From: Sacculina carcini
Lineage: Eukaryota; Arthropoda; Thecostraca; Sacculinidae
Assembly: GCA_916048095.2 (NCBI GenBank)
Contig: OU696589.1
Coordinates: 1,088,501-1,152,500, forward strand
Length of the DNA stretch: 64,000 bases
Direction: 5' to 3'
How positions within the stretch are numbered: position 1 is the first letter of the stretch; every line of letters begins with the position of its first letter. The notes under the pieces were generated by a model. The model made no database searches and was not told where the DNA came from. It was given only the letters and a program-made list of their open reading frames with translations. Of this stretch, positions 1 to 12,293 are shown piece by piece. The translations under genes and the position numbers were made by a program.

Positions 1-2993
1 GTGCGCTTTCGTTCGAAGCCTAGCACGGCCACTCAAAGCATCATCCACCCACCGATGAACCGTGGCAGAATCTGTGCAGAGATTGATTGACTTCATGCCC
101 CACGAGACCGCCATATTAATGCCCTTGATCGCGGCGTCCAGCTCGGCCATATTGATATGGGTAGTGTCATCTCGGCGGAGCCAACACGCGTCTTCGATTA
201 CTCCTGAATCCTGAGTCTCCAAAAAAAACTCCCCCAGCAATCGAACTGGCATCAGTCCACACGGTTGCCTCATCTTCGGTCACGCCCCACGCTCCCCGTG
301 CTGGATCCTCATTACCAAGCTTGACGATCACATACAAAATCTTGTTCTTCACGGATGGATCCTCCACAACATCGTCCCATCCTTTTGTCACAGAGTTGAC
401 GCATCGCTTTATCCAAGAGGTGGCAGGCCTCAGCCACCCAGCCACCGGCAAATGTGCGACTAACCGGCCACACCACGAGAAAACTGACCGTCGAGTTATT
501 GTCTCAACAATTTCCGCCACAGGATTCTCTCTTCTCCACACCAATCCGTCTGCCTGGCGCGAAACACTCAGACCTAGCACACGACATGATGGGTCGGCCC
601 GTTCCGCAGGTTTGCAGGTCAGCCCGTATCTCGAGAAGTGTTCGCTGACTCTTTATGCGCTCAACACCGACTCGTCCACCGAAATATCATCAATGTATGA
701 TGAAGCTGCTCCCTCGACCTCAGCATCTTGCCGACACACGAAGTTGACAATCTCCTTCATGATGATCGGAGCTGCACTTAAGCCAAAACACAGTCGGGTC
801 AAGCAATACCGCTTGTCGGATATCAACACCGACTGGTAACACCAAAGCGCAGGCTCAATTTCGATATGAAGGTAGGCGCGCGTCAGGTCCAACAATGCTA
901 TGCGATCCCCCGCCTCCTCCAATCTCTGAGTTTCTGGTGACAGACGTCGACATCCGCCGTGTGAGTTTCAACAAACCGATTGAGTTGGCGAAAATCCATC
1001 ACCGGCCTGACTGCACTTATTCTTCTGACTGACTGCCATAAGCGGAATCAGCCCTTTGACTGGTCCTTGGGTTTGTTCTTTGTACTCAACAAGCCATCCA
1101 GCGTCAATCCATGATTTTAACTCTGCCTGATACTCGCTACGGGCATGCGGCGCTATTGCGTACTCGGCGGTTCGATTCTCCAAGACACCCGGACGCTGCG
1201 ACCACTTCCATCTCACTCTCCATGACCTTTTCTCTGCATCAAATGTAGCCAGGAAATCTTTGCCTTCAAGGTCATAACTACTTCTTATACTGTTCCCACT
1301 TGCTGCTGCAGCTAAGCCCGATTCCAGATGAACGCAGCCATTTTTCTCAACACCACATGTCAACTTTCTCTCCGAATCCAACACCATGCCACCCATAGCT
1401 ACAATGCCATCAATACCAAGAACAAAGTCAAAACCGGCTGGTCTATGTTTCACCACAAGTACGTTGAGCTCAAATGCCTTTCTATTGTTCATGGTAACCG
1501 TAACTGCGCAGCTACCTTGGCATCTCATACAATCTCCGCTAATCGTCACCAGCCACTCACCGCGATATTCCACTCGCTCTCTACACAGGAACTCAGAAAT
1601 CAAGCTTCTGGAACAGCCCGTATGGACGAGCGCAAGACATAGAACACCATTGACTATCACAGTTGTCGTAACCAGCGGCGCCGTTACGTTCGAGGAGAAG
1701 AGACTGGCACCTATGCCTCTCCTCCTTGGTCGTTTTCCGGACAATTTTTGGCTGACGTGTCCGAACGTGCCACACTTGAAACATTTGACACCATTCTTTT
1801 CTTCGCCTCCAACCCGATTCTTTCGACGAGGGCATCCGCGTGCAAAATGCCCTGGTCGGTTACACAGAAAACACCTGAGAGCACCTGATAATATTTTTCC
1901 TGAAGACGGCCGTGCCGGTGGGCCAGGCTCAGGAGCAGAAGCAGATAGTCCAGTATCAATATTTTGACCCGTTTCTGACAATATCACTCTAGTTCTGCTG
2001 ACAAGATCCGATACTGTCATGGAGTCCAACTTCACATTATCTCTGAGCACGTGTCGCACTAATAGAGGAATGGCTGATACAAACGCACACTTGATGGACA
2101 CTGAGTCATTGATGTTGCATCTGGCTCCCAATCTGCGTAGATCAGAGAGAAACACATCGACACATTCACCTACAGTTAATCTTCGTTTCACAAACGCGTC
2201 ATACGCACCAAAGTGTCCATACCGAACGCAGTCTGAAGTGCCTGCTCCACTTTGCTCATGTCCAGCTGGTCCTCATCAGAGAGGCAATCAACAACGGCAT
2301 ATGCATCGCCAGTGATTCGCATACCCACTACCTGCGCTACATCACGTACACCGCTAAATCGACACATTTTCCGCACTTTCCCAAGCCATTCCGTGGGGTC
2401 ATGTTTCCCGTCATACTCCGGCACCAGCCTCAAATCGAACGGCGTTTCATTTGCAGCCGAAATAGCTTTTGGTTCCATGTTCGCGTCGCTGAGAGCCATT
2501 CTATCACCTCGATGGCCAGACCGCAAAGACGATCGAACAATGTGACGTATAATGGCACTTGGTTAATCACAATATTAGAAAGACGAATGATCACAGCTGA
2601 ATCCGCACTGACTTTCAGTGAGCCAACGAAGCAGTCCAAGACGGCGCCAAACATAATATACCGTAGCACAAGCAGACCACACTTATCACTGTGCACCGCA
2701 GCACAAAATGACTATACACTTATCACTGTACACCGCAACACAAAATAAATATGCACTTATCACTTTACACCGCAACACCAAAGAAAAGCTCATCCAACAC
2801 AGTGCATCGCAGGGCCACCGAACCGCGCACTCTCTCACAACCCACTGCCCCACATTCACAGTGCAGTCCACATATTCTAATCGCCCGCCGTTAACGGCCG
2901 TCCGTTTACAGAACTTCGAATCCACCAATCAGATCACAGAGCGCTGCTTACGTCGCTGACGCCTGCGCACTCACACGCACACAGACATACACA
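1..2993 (-). mobile_element. Array copy 1 (partial at window edge), Ty3/gypsy-like
   Basis: Minus-strand fossil copy. Parts in reading order are a leader/LTR-like stretch about 2993-2527, gag 2526-2188, gag zinc knuckles plus protease 2191-968, RT 922-653 (motifs LDLTRAYLHIEIE and YIDDI) and RT thumb/RNase H 580-167 (motif ATVWTDASS). The RNase H C-terminal part is cut by the window edge. The copy is broken, with roughly three or four breaks shared by all copies. It has about three private variants relative to the central copies, so amplification or homogenisation was recent. Confidence 0.9.
968..2191 (-). CDS. gag/protease reading frame, array copy 1
   Basis: A 407-residue open frame. Residues 1-70 look like the C-terminal part of a Gag capsid-like domain. 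A CCHC zinc knuckle (CFLCNRPGHFARGC) sits at about 107-120 and a second cysteine-rich knuckle (CFKCGTFGH) at about 137-145. A retropepsin-like site, VHTGCSRSL, lies near 189-197. The C-terminus reads into the N-terminal edge of the RT (WIDAGWLVEY). The homologous element at 52.2-56.3 kb has the same domain order. It belongs to a fossil element, so no host function is implied. Confidence 0.8.
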   Translation of the reverse strand: MKRRLTVGECVDVFLSDLRRLGARCNINDSVSIKCAFVSAIPLLVRHVLRDNVKLDSMTVSDLVSRTRVILSETGQNIDTGLSASAPEPGPPARPSSGKILSGALRCFLCNRPGHFARGCPRRKNRVGGEEKNGVKCFKCGTFGHVSQKLSGKRPRRRGIGASLFSSNVTAPLVTTTVIVNGVLCLALVHTGCSRSLISEFLCRERVEYRGEWLVTISGDCMRCQGSCAVTVTMNNRKAFELNVLVVKHRPAGFDFVLGIDGIVAMGGMVLDSERKLTCGVEKNGCVHLESGLAAAASGNSIRSSYDLEGKDFLATFDAEKRSWRVRWKWSQRPGVLENRTAEYAIAPHARSEYQAELKSWIDAGWLVEYKEQTQGPVKGLIPLMAVSQKNKCSQAGDGFSPTQSVC

Positions 2994-5900
2994 TCTGCCA
3001 AGTTTTCCGCGGACCGGACAAGTCGCACCTTGATCTGAATATCAAGTTCATCGACCATCTGTCTGATGATGTTCACTCTGCGACGGATCAGGAGTTCAGC
3101 GTGCGCTTTCGTTCGAAGCCTAGCACGGCCACTCAAAGCATCATCCACCCACCGATGAACCGTGGCAGAATCTGTGCAGAGATTGATTGACTTCATGCCC
3201 CACGAGACCGCCATATTAATGCCCTTGATCGCGGCGTCCAGCTCGGCCATATTGATATGGGTAGTGTCATCTCGGCGGAGCCAACACGCGTCTTCGATTA
3301 CTCCTGAATCCTGAGTCTCCAAAAAAAACTCCCCCAGCAATCGAACTGGCATCAGTCCACACGGTTGCCTCATCTTCGGTCACGCCCCACGCTCCCCGTG
3401 CTGGATCCTCATTACCAAGCTTGACGATCACATACAAAATCTTGTTCTTCACGGATGGATCCTCCACAACATCGTCCCATCCTTTTGTCACAGAGTTGAC
3501 GCATCGCTTTATCCAAGAGGTGGCAGGCCTCAGCCACCCAGCCACCGGCAAATGTGCGACTAACCGGCCACACCACGAGAAAACTGACCGTCGAGTTATT
3601 GTCTCAACAATTTCCGCCACAGGATTCTCTCTTCTCCACACCAATCCGTCTGCCTGGCGCGAAACACTCAGACCTAGCACACGACATGATGGGTCGGTCC
3701 GTTCCGCAGGTTTGCAGGTCAGCCCGTATCTCGAGAAGTGTTCGCTGACTCTTTATGCGCTCAACACCGACTCGTCCACCGAAATATCATCAATGTATGA
3801 TGAAGCTGCTCCCTCGACCTCAGCATCTTGCCGACACACGAAGTTGACAATCTCCTTCATGATGATCGGAGCTGCACTTAAGCCAAAACACAGTCGGGTC
3901 AAGCAATACCGCTTGTCGGATATCAACACCGACTGGTAACACCAAAGCGCAGGCTCAATTTCGATATGAAGGTAGGCGCGCGTCAGGTCCAACAATGCTA
4001 TGCGATCCCCCGCCTCCTCCAATCTCTGAGTTTCTGGTGACAGACGTCGACATCCGCCGTGTGAGTTTCAACAAACCGATTGAGTTGGCGAAAATCCATC
4101 ACCGGCCTGACTGCACTTATTCTTCTGACTGACTGCCATAAGCGGAATCAGCCCTTTGACTGGTCCTTGGGTTTGTTCTTTGTACTCAACAAGCCATCCA
4201 GCGTCAATCCATGATTTTAACTCTGCCTGATACTCGCTACGGGCATGCGGCGCTATTGCGTACTCGGCGGTTCGATTCTCCCAGACACCCGGACACTGCG
4301 ACCACTTCCATCTCACTCTCCATGACCTTTTCTCTGCATCAAATGTAGCCAGGAAATCTTTGCCTTCAAGGTCATAACTACTTCTTATACTGTTCCCACT
4401 TGCTGCTGCAGCTAAGCCCGATTCCAGATGAACGCAGCCATTTTTCTCAACACCACATGTCAACTTTCTCTCCGAATCCAACACCATGCCACCCATAGCT
4501 ACAATACCATCAATACCAAGAACAAAGTCAAAACCGGCTGGTCTATGTTTCACCACAAGTACGTTGAGCTCAAATGCCTTTCTATTGTTCATGGTAACCG
4601 TAACTGCGCAGCTACCTTGGCATCTCATACAATCTCCGCTAATCGTCACCAGCCACTCACCGCGATATTCCACTCGCTCTCTACACAGGAACTCAGAAAT
4701 CAAGCTTCTGGAACAGCCCGTATGGACGAGCGCAAGACATAGAACACCATTGACTATCACAGTTGTCGTAACCAGCGGCGCCGTTACGTTCGAGGAGAAG
4801 AGACTGGCACCTATGCCTCTCCTCCTTGGTCGTTTTCCGGACAATTTTTGGCTGACGTGTCCGAACGTGCCACACTTGAAACATTTGACACCATTCTTTT
4901 CTTCGCCTCCAACCCGATTCTTTCGACGAGGGCATCCGCGTGCAAAATGCCCTGGTCGGTTACACAGAAAACACCTGAGAGCACCTGATAATATTTTTCC
5001 TGAAGACGGCCGTGCCGGTGGGCCAGGCTCAGGAGCAGAAGCAGATAGTCCAGTATCAATATTTTGACCCGTTTCTGACAATATCACTCTAGTTCTGCTG
5101 ACAAGATCCGATACTGTCATGGAGTCCAACTTCACATTATCTCTGAGCACGTGTCGCACTAATAGAAGAATGGCTGATACAAACGCACACTTGATGGACA
5201 CTGAGTCATTGATGTTGCATCTGGCTCCCAATCTGCGTAGATCAGAGAGAAACACATCGACACATTCACCTACAGTTAATCTTCGTTTCACAAACGCGTC
5301 ATACGCACCAAAGTGTCCATACCGAACGCAGTCTGAAGTGCCTGCTCCACTTTGCTCATGTCCAGCTGGTCCTCATCAGAGAGGCAATCAACAACGGCAT
5401 ATGCATCGCCAGTGATTCGCATACCCAATACCTGCGCTACATCACGTACACCGCTAAATCGACACATTTTCCGCACTTTCCCAAGCCATTCCGTGGGGTC
5501 ATGTTTCCCGTCATACTCCGGCACCAGCCTCAAATCGAACGGCGTTTCATTTGCAGCCGAAATAGCTTTTGGTTCCATGTTCGCGTCGCTGAGAGCCATT
5601 CTATCACCTCGATGGCCAGACCGCAAAGACGATCGAACAATGTGACGTATAATGGCACTTGGTTAATCACAATATTAGAAAGACGAATGATCACAGCTGA
5701 ATCCGCACTGACTTTCAGTGAGCCAACGAAGCAGTCCAAGACGGCGCCAAACATAATATACCGTAGCACAAGCAGACCACACTTATCACTGTGCACCGCA
5801 GCACAAAATGACTATACACTTATCACTGTACACCGCAACACAAAATAAATATGCACTTATCACTTTACACCGCAACACCAAAGAAAAGCTCATCCAACAC

Positions 5901-6093
5901 AGTGCATCGCAGGGCCACCGAACCGCGCACTCTCTCACAACCCACTGCCCCACATTCACAGTGCAGTCCACATATTCTAATCGCCCGCCGTTAACGGCCG
6001 TCCGTTTACAGAACTTCGAATCCACCAATCAGATCACAGAGCGCTGCTTACGTCGCTGACGCCTGCGCACTCACACGCACACAGACATACACA
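2994..6093 (-). mobile_element. Array copy 2, Ty3/gypsy-like truncated element
   Basis: Full 3,100-bp unit on the minus strand. Parts are leader/LTR-like 6093-5627, gag 5626-5288, zinc knuckles and protease 5291-4068, RT 4022-3753 and RT-RNase H 3680-3267. The RNase H tail, with motif NLCTDSATVHRW, lies in the 3373-2994 stretch. Integrase is not part of the unit. Broken as in its siblings. It carries about three private variants. Confidence 0.9.
4068..5291 (-). CDS. gag/protease reading frame, array copy 2
   Basis: 407 residues, same layout as the copy-1 frame: zinc knuckles near 107-150, protease motif near 190 and the RT N-terminal edge at the end. It differs from the central copies by a few substitutions. 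Confidence 0.8.
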   Translation of the reverse strand: MKRRLTVGECVDVFLSDLRRLGARCNINDSVSIKCAFVSAILLLVRHVLRDNVKLDSMTVSDLVSRTRVILSETGQNIDTGLSASAPEPGPPARPSSGKILSGALRCFLCNRPGHFARGCPRRKNRVGGEEKNGVKCFKCGTFGHVSQKLSGKRPRRRGIGASLFSSNVTAPLVTTTVIVNGVLCLALVHTGCSRSLISEFLCRERVEYRGEWLVTISGDCMRCQGSCAVTVTMNNRKAFELNVLVVKHRPAGFDFVLGIDGIVAMGGMVLDSERKLTCGVEKNGCVHLESGLAAAASGNSIRSSYDLEGKDFLATFDAEKRSWRVRWKWSQCPGVWENRTAEYAIAPHARSEYQAELKSWIDAGWLVEYKEQTQGPVKGLIPLMAVSQKNKCSQAGDGFSPTQSVC

Positions 6094-9000
6094 TCTGCCA
6101 AGTTTTCCGCGGACCGGACAAGTCGCACCTTGATCTGAATATCAAGTTCATCGACCATCTGTCTGATGATGTTCACTCTGCGACGGATCAGGAGTTCAGC
6201 GTGCGCTTTCGTTCGAAGCCTAGCACGGCCACTCAAAGCATCATCCACCCACCGATGAACCGTGGCAGAATCTGTGCAGAGATTGATTGACTTCATGCCC
6301 CACGAGACCGCCATATTAATGCCCTTGATCGCGGCGTCCAGCTCGGCCATATTGATATGGGTAGTGTCATCTCGGCGGAGCCAACACGCGTCTTCGATTA
6401 CTCCTGAATCCTGAGTCTCCAAAAAAAACTCCCCCAGCAATCGAACTGGCATCAGTCCACACGGTTGCCTCATCTTCGGTCACGCCCCACGCTCCCCGTG
6501 CTGGATCCTCATTACCAAGCTTGACGATCACATACAAAATCTTGTTCTTCACGGATGGATCCTCCACAACATCGTCCCATCCTTTTGTCACAGAGTTGAC
6601 GCATCGCTTTATCCAAGAGGTGGCAGGCCTCAGCCACCCAGCCACCGGCAAATGTGCGACTAACCGGCCACACCACGAGAAAACTGACCGTCGAGTTATT
6701 GTCTCAACAATTTCCGCCACAGGATTCTCTCTTCTCCACACCAATCCGTCTGCCTGGCGCGAAACACTCAGACCTAGCACACGACATGATGGGTCGGTCC
6801 GTTCCGCAGGTTTGCAGGTCAGCCCGTATCTCGAGAAGTGTTCGCTGACTCTTTATGCGCTCAACACCGACTCGTCCACCGAAATATCATCAATGTATGA
6901 TGAAGCTGCTCCCTCGACCTCAGCATCTTGCCGACACACGAAGTTGACAATCTCCTTCATGATGATCGGAGCTGCACTTAAGCCAAAACACAGTCGGGTC
7001 AAGCAATACCGCTTGTCGGATATCAACACCGACTGGTAACACCAAAGCGCAGGCTCAATTTCGATATGAAGGTAGGCGCGCGTCAGGTCCAACAATGCTA
7101 TGCGATCCCCCGCCTCCTCCAATCTCTGAGTTTCTGGTGACAGACGTCGACATCCGCCGTGTGAGTTTCAACAAACCGATTGAGTTGGCGAAAATCCATC
7201 ACCGGCCTGACTGCACTTATTCTTCTGACTGACTGCCATAAGCGGAATCAGCCCTTTGACTGGTCCTTGGGTTTGTTCTTTGTACTCAACAAGCCATCCA
7301 GCGTCAATCCATGATTTTAACTCTGCCTGATACTCGCTACGGGCATGCGGCGCTATTGCGTACTCGGCGGTTCGATTCTCCAAGACACCCGGACACTGCG
7401 ACCACTTCCATCTCACTCTCCATGACCTTTTCTCTGCATCAAATGTAGCCAGGAAATCTTTGCCTTCAAGGTCATAACTACTTCTTATACTGTTCCCACT
7501 TGCTGCTGCAGCTAAGCCCGATTCCAGATGAACGCAGCCATTTTTCTCAACACCACATGTCAACTTTCTCTCCGAATCCAACACCATGCCACCCATAGCT
7601 ACAATACCATCAATACCAAGAACAAAGTCAAAACCGGCTGGTCTATGTTTCACCACAAGTACGTTGAGCTCAAATGCCTTTCTATTGTTCATGGTAACCG
7701 TAACTGCGCAGCTACCTTGGCATCTCATACAATCTCCGCTAATCGTCACCAGCCACTCACCGCGATATTCCACTCGCTCTCTACACAGGAACTCAGAAAT
7801 CAAGCTTCTGGAACAGCCCGTATGGACGAGCGCAAGACATAGAACACCATTGACTATCACAGTTGTCGTAACCAGCGGCGCCGTTACGTTCGAGGAGAAG
7901 AGACTGGCACCTATGCCTCTCCTCCTTGGTCGTTTTCCGGACAATTTTTGGCTGACGTGTCCGAACGTGCCACACTTGAAACATTTGACACCATTCTTTT
8001 CTTCGCCTCCAACCCGATTCTTTCGACGAGGGCATCCGCGTGCAAAATGCCCTGGTCGGTTACACAGAAAACACCTGAGAGCACCTGATAATATTTTTCC
8101 TGAAGACGGCCGTGCCGGTGGGCCAGGCTCAGGAGCAGAAGCAGATAGTCCAGTATCAATATTTTGACCCGTTTCTGACAATATCACTCTAGTTCTGCTG
8201 ACAAGATCCGATACTGTCATGGAGTCCAACTTCACATTATCTCTGAGCACGTGTCGCACTAATAGAGGAATGGCTGATACAAACGCACACTTGATGGACA
8301 CTGAGTCATTGATGTTGCATCTGGCTCCCAATCTGCGTAGATCAGAGAGAAACACATCGACACATTCACCTACAGTTAATCTTCGTTTCACAAACGCGTC
8401 ATACGCACCAAAGTGTCCATACCGAACGCAGTCTGAAGTGCCTGCTCCACTTTGCTCATGTCCAGCTGGTCCTCATCAGAGAGGCAATCAACAACGGCAT
8501 ATGCATCGCCAGTGATTCGCATACCCACTACCTGCGCTACATCACGTACACCGCTAAATCGACACATTTTCCGCACTTTCCCAAGCCATTCCGTGGGGTC
8601 ATGTTTCCCGTCATACTCCGGCACCAGCCTCAAATCGAACGGCGTTTCATTTGCAGCCGAAATAGCTTTTGGTTCCATGTTCGCGTCGCTGAGAGCCATT
8701 CTATCACCTCGATGGCCAGACCGCAAAGACGATCGAACAATGTGACGTATAATGGCACTTGGTTAATCACAATATTAGAAAGACGAATGATCACAGCTGA
8801 ATCCGCACTGACTTTCAGTGAGCCAACGAAGCAGTCCAAGACGGCGCCAAACATAATATACCGTAGCACAAGCAGACCACACTTATCACTGTGCACCGCA
8901 GCACAAAATGACTATACACTTATCACTGTACACCGCAACACAAAATAAATATGCACTTATCACTTTACACCGCAACACCAAAGAAAAGCTCATCCAACAC

Positions 9001-9193
9001 AGTGCATCGCAGGGCCACCGAACCGCGCACTCTCTCACAACCCACTGCCCCACATTCACAGTGCAGTCCACATATTCTAATCGCCCGCCGTTAACGGCCG
9101 TCCGTTTACAGAACTTCGAATCCACCAATCAGATCACAGAGCGCTGCTTACGTCGCTGACGCCTGCGCACTCACACGCACACAGACATACACA
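6094..9193 (-). mobile_element. Array copy 3, Ty3/gypsy-like truncated element
   Basis: Full unit, minus strand. Parts are leader 9193-8727, gag 8726-8388, zinc knuckles and protease 8391-7168, RT 7122-6853, RNase H 6780-6367 and its tail down to about 6094. I noticed no private variant compared with copy 4, so these two central copies look identical by eye. Confidence 0.9.
7168..8391 (-). CDS. gag/protease reading frame, array copy 3
   Basis: 407 residues, same layout as the other copies. It looks identical to the copy-4 frame. Confidence 0.8.
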   Translation of the reverse strand: MKRRLTVGECVDVFLSDLRRLGARCNINDSVSIKCAFVSAIPLLVRHVLRDNVKLDSMTVSDLVSRTRVILSETGQNIDTGLSASAPEPGPPARPSSGKILSGALRCFLCNRPGHFARGCPRRKNRVGGEEKNGVKCFKCGTFGHVSQKLSGKRPRRRGIGASLFSSNVTAPLVTTTVIVNGVLCLALVHTGCSRSLISEFLCRERVEYRGEWLVTISGDCMRCQGSCAVTVTMNNRKAFELNVLVVKHRPAGFDFVLGIDGIVAMGGMVLDSERKLTCGVEKNGCVHLESGLAAAASGNSIRSSYDLEGKDFLATFDAEKRSWRVRWKWSQCPGVLENRTAEYAIAPHARSEYQAELKSWIDAGWLVEYKEQTQGPVKGLIPLMAVSQKNKCSQAGDGFSPTQSVC

Positions 9194-12100
9194 TCTGCCA
9201 AGTTTTCCGCGGACCGGACAAGTCGCACCTTGATCTGAATATCAAGTTCATCGACCATCTGTCTGATGATGTTCACTCTGCGACGGATCAGGAGTTCAGC
9301 GTGCGCTTTCGTTCGAAGCCTAGCACGGCCACTCAAAGCATCATCCACCCACCGATGAACCGTGGCAGAATCTGTGCAGAGATTGATTGACTTCATGCCC
9401 CACGAGACCGCCATATTAATGCCCTTGATCGCGGCGTCCAGCTCGGCCATATTGATATGGGTAGTGTCATCTCGGCGGAGCCAACACGCGTCTTCGATTA
9501 CTCCTGAATCCTGAGTCTCCAAAAAAAACTCCCCCAGCAATCGAACTGGCATCAGTCCACACGGTTGCCTCATCTTCGGTCACGCCCCACGCTCCCCGTG
9601 CTGGATCCTCATTACCAAGCTTGACGATCACATACAAAATCTTGTTCTTCACGGATGGATCCTCCACAACATCGTCCCATCCTTTTGTCACAGAGTTGAC
9701 GCATCGCTTTATCCAAGAGGTGGCAGGCCTCAGCCACCCAGCCACCGGCAAATGTGCGACTAACCGGCCACACCACGAGAAAACTGACCGTCGAGTTATT
9801 GTCTCAACAATTTCCGCCACAGGATTCTCTCTTCTCCACACCAATCCGTCTGCCTGGCGCGAAACACTCAGACCTAGCACACGACATGATGGGTCGGTCC
9901 GTTCCGCAGGTTTGCAGGTCAGCCCGTATCTCGAGAAGTGTTCGCTGACTCTTTATGCGCTCAACACCGACTCGTCCACCGAAATATCATCAATGTATGA
10001 TGAAGCTGCTCCCTCGACCTCAGCATCTTGCCGACACACGAAGTTGACAATCTCCTTCATGATGATCGGAGCTGCACTTAAGCCAAAACACAGTCGGGTC
10101 AAGCAATACCGCTTGTCGGATATCAACACCGACTGGTAACACCAAAGCGCAGGCTCAATTTCGATATGAAGGTAGGCGCGCGTCAGGTCCAACAATGCTA
10201 TGCGATCCCCCGCCTCCTCCAATCTCTGAGTTTCTGGTGACAGACGTCGACATCCGCCGTGTGAGTTTCAACAAACCGATTGAGTTGGCGAAAATCCATC
10301 ACCGGCCTGACTGCACTTATTCTTCTGACTGACTGCCATAAGCGGAATCAGCCCTTTGACTGGTCCTTGGGTTTGTTCTTTGTACTCAACAAGCCATCCA
10401 GCGTCAATCCATGATTTTAACTCTGCCTGATACTCGCTACGGGCATGCGGCGCTATTGCGTACTCGGCGGTTCGATTCTCCAAGACACCCGGACACTGCG
10501 ACCACTTCCATCTCACTCTCCATGACCTTTTCTCTGCATCAAATGTAGCCAGGAAATCTTTGCCTTCAAGGTCATAACTACTTCTTATACTGTTCCCACT
10601 TGCTGCTGCAGCTAAGCCCGATTCCAGATGAACGCAGCCATTTTTCTCAACACCACATGTCAACTTTCTCTCCGAATCCAACACCATGCCACCCATAGCT
10701 ACAATACCATCAATACCAAGAACAAAGTCAAAACCGGCTGGTCTATGTTTCACCACAAGTACGTTGAGCTCAAATGCCTTTCTATTGTTCATGGTAACCG
10801 TAACTGCGCAGCTACCTTGGCATCTCATACAATCTCCGCTAATCGTCACCAGCCACTCACCGCGATATTCCACTCGCTCTCTACACAGGAACTCAGAAAT
10901 CAAGCTTCTGGAACAGCCCGTATGGACGAGCGCAAGACATAGAACACCATTGACTATCACAGTTGTCGTAACCAGCGGCGCCGTTACGTTCGAGGAGAAG
11001 AGACTGGCACCTATGCCTCTCCTCCTTGGTCGTTTTCCGGACAATTTTTGGCTGACGTGTCCGAACGTGCCACACTTGAAACATTTGACACCATTCTTTT
11101 CTTCGCCTCCAACCCGATTCTTTCGACGAGGGCATCCGCGTGCAAAATGCCCTGGTCGGTTACACAGAAAACACCTGAGAGCACCTGATAATATTTTTCC
11201 TGAAGACGGCCGTGCCGGTGGGCCAGGCTCAGGAGCAGAAGCAGATAGTCCAGTATCAATATTTTGACCCGTTTCTGACAATATCACTCTAGTTCTGCTG
11301 ACAAGATCCGATACTGTCATGGAGTCCAACTTCACATTATCTCTGAGCACGTGTCGCACTAATAGAGGAATGGCTGATACAAACGCACACTTGATGGACA
11401 CTGAGTCATTGATGTTGCATCTGGCTCCCAATCTGCGTAGATCAGAGAGAAACACATCGACACATTCACCTACAGTTAATCTTCGTTTCACAAACGCGTC
11501 ATACGCACCAAAGTGTCCATACCGAACGCAGTCTGAAGTGCCTGCTCCACTTTGCTCATGTCCAGCTGGTCCTCATCAGAGAGGCAATCAACAACGGCAT
11601 ATGCATCGCCAGTGATTCGCATACCCACTACCTGCGCTACATCACGTACACCGCTAAATCGACACATTTTCCGCACTTTCCCAAGCCATTCCGTGGGGTC
11701 ATGTTTCCCGTCATACTCCGGCACCAGCCTCAAATCGAACGGCGTTTCATTTGCAGCCGAAATAGCTTTTGGTTCCATGTTCGCGTCGCTGAGAGCCATT
11801 CTATCACCTCGATGGCCAGACCGCAAAGACGATCGAACAATGTGACGTATAATGGCACTTGGTTAATCACAATATTAGAAAGACGAATGATCACAGCTGA
11901 ATCCGCACTGACTTTCAGTGAGCCAACGAAGCAGTCCAAGACGGCGCCAAACATAATATACCGTAGCACAAGCAGACCACACTTATCACTGTGCACCGCA
12001 GCACAAAATGACTATACACTTATCACTGTACACCGCAACACAAAATAAATATGCACTTATCACTTTACACCGCAACACCAAAGAAAAGCTCATCCAACAC

Positions 12101-12293
12101 AGTGCATCGCAGGGCCACCGAACCGCGCACTCTCTCACAACCCACTGCCCCACATTCACAGTGCAGTCCACATATTCTAATCGCCCGCCGTTAACGGCCG
12201 TCCGTTTACAGAACTTCGAATCCACCAATCAGATCACAGAGCGCTGCTTACGTCGCTGACGCCTGCGCACTCACACGCACACAGACATACACA
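9194..12293 (-). mobile_element. Array copy 4, Ty3/gypsy-like truncated element
   Basis: Full unit, minus strand. Parts are leader 12293-11827, gag 11826-11488, zinc knuckles and protease 11491-10268, RT 10222-9953, RNase H 9880-9467 and its tail to about 9194. The encoded products match copy 3 residue for residue where compared. Confidence 0.9.
10268..11491 (-). CDS. gag/protease reading frame, array copy 4
   Basis: 407 residues, same layout as the other copies. It looks identical to the copy-3 frame. Confidence 0.8.
   Translation of the reverse strand: MKRRLTVGECVDVFLSDLRRLGARCNINDSVSIKCAFVSAIPLLVRHVLRDNVKLDSMTVSDLVSRTRVILSETGQNIDTGLSASAPEPGPPARPSSGKILSGALRCFLCNRPGHFARGCPRRKNRVGGEEKNGVKCFKCGTFGHVSQKLSGKRPRRRGIGASLFSSNVTAPLVTTTVIVNGVLCLALVHTGCSRSLISEFLCRERVEYRGEWLVTISGDCMRCQGSCAVTVTMNNRKAFELNVLVVKHRPAGFDFVLGIDGIVAMGGMVLDSERKLTCGVEKNGCVHLESGLAAAASGNSIRSSYDLEGKDFLATFDAEKRSWRVRWKWSQCPGVLENRTAEYAIAPHARSEYQAELKSWIDAGWLVEYKEQTQGPVKGLIPLMAVSQKNKCSQAGDGFSPTQSVC

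Noticed and set aside
321-839. 172-residue plus-strand frame repeated in every array unit
   Set aside because: Antisense of the RT/RNase H coding strand; no protein-like motifs of its own.
1386-1967. 193-residue plus-strand frame repeated in every array unit
   Set aside because: Antisense to the gag/protease frame, low similarity to anything and Pro/Arg/Ser biased by its complement; a shadow frame.
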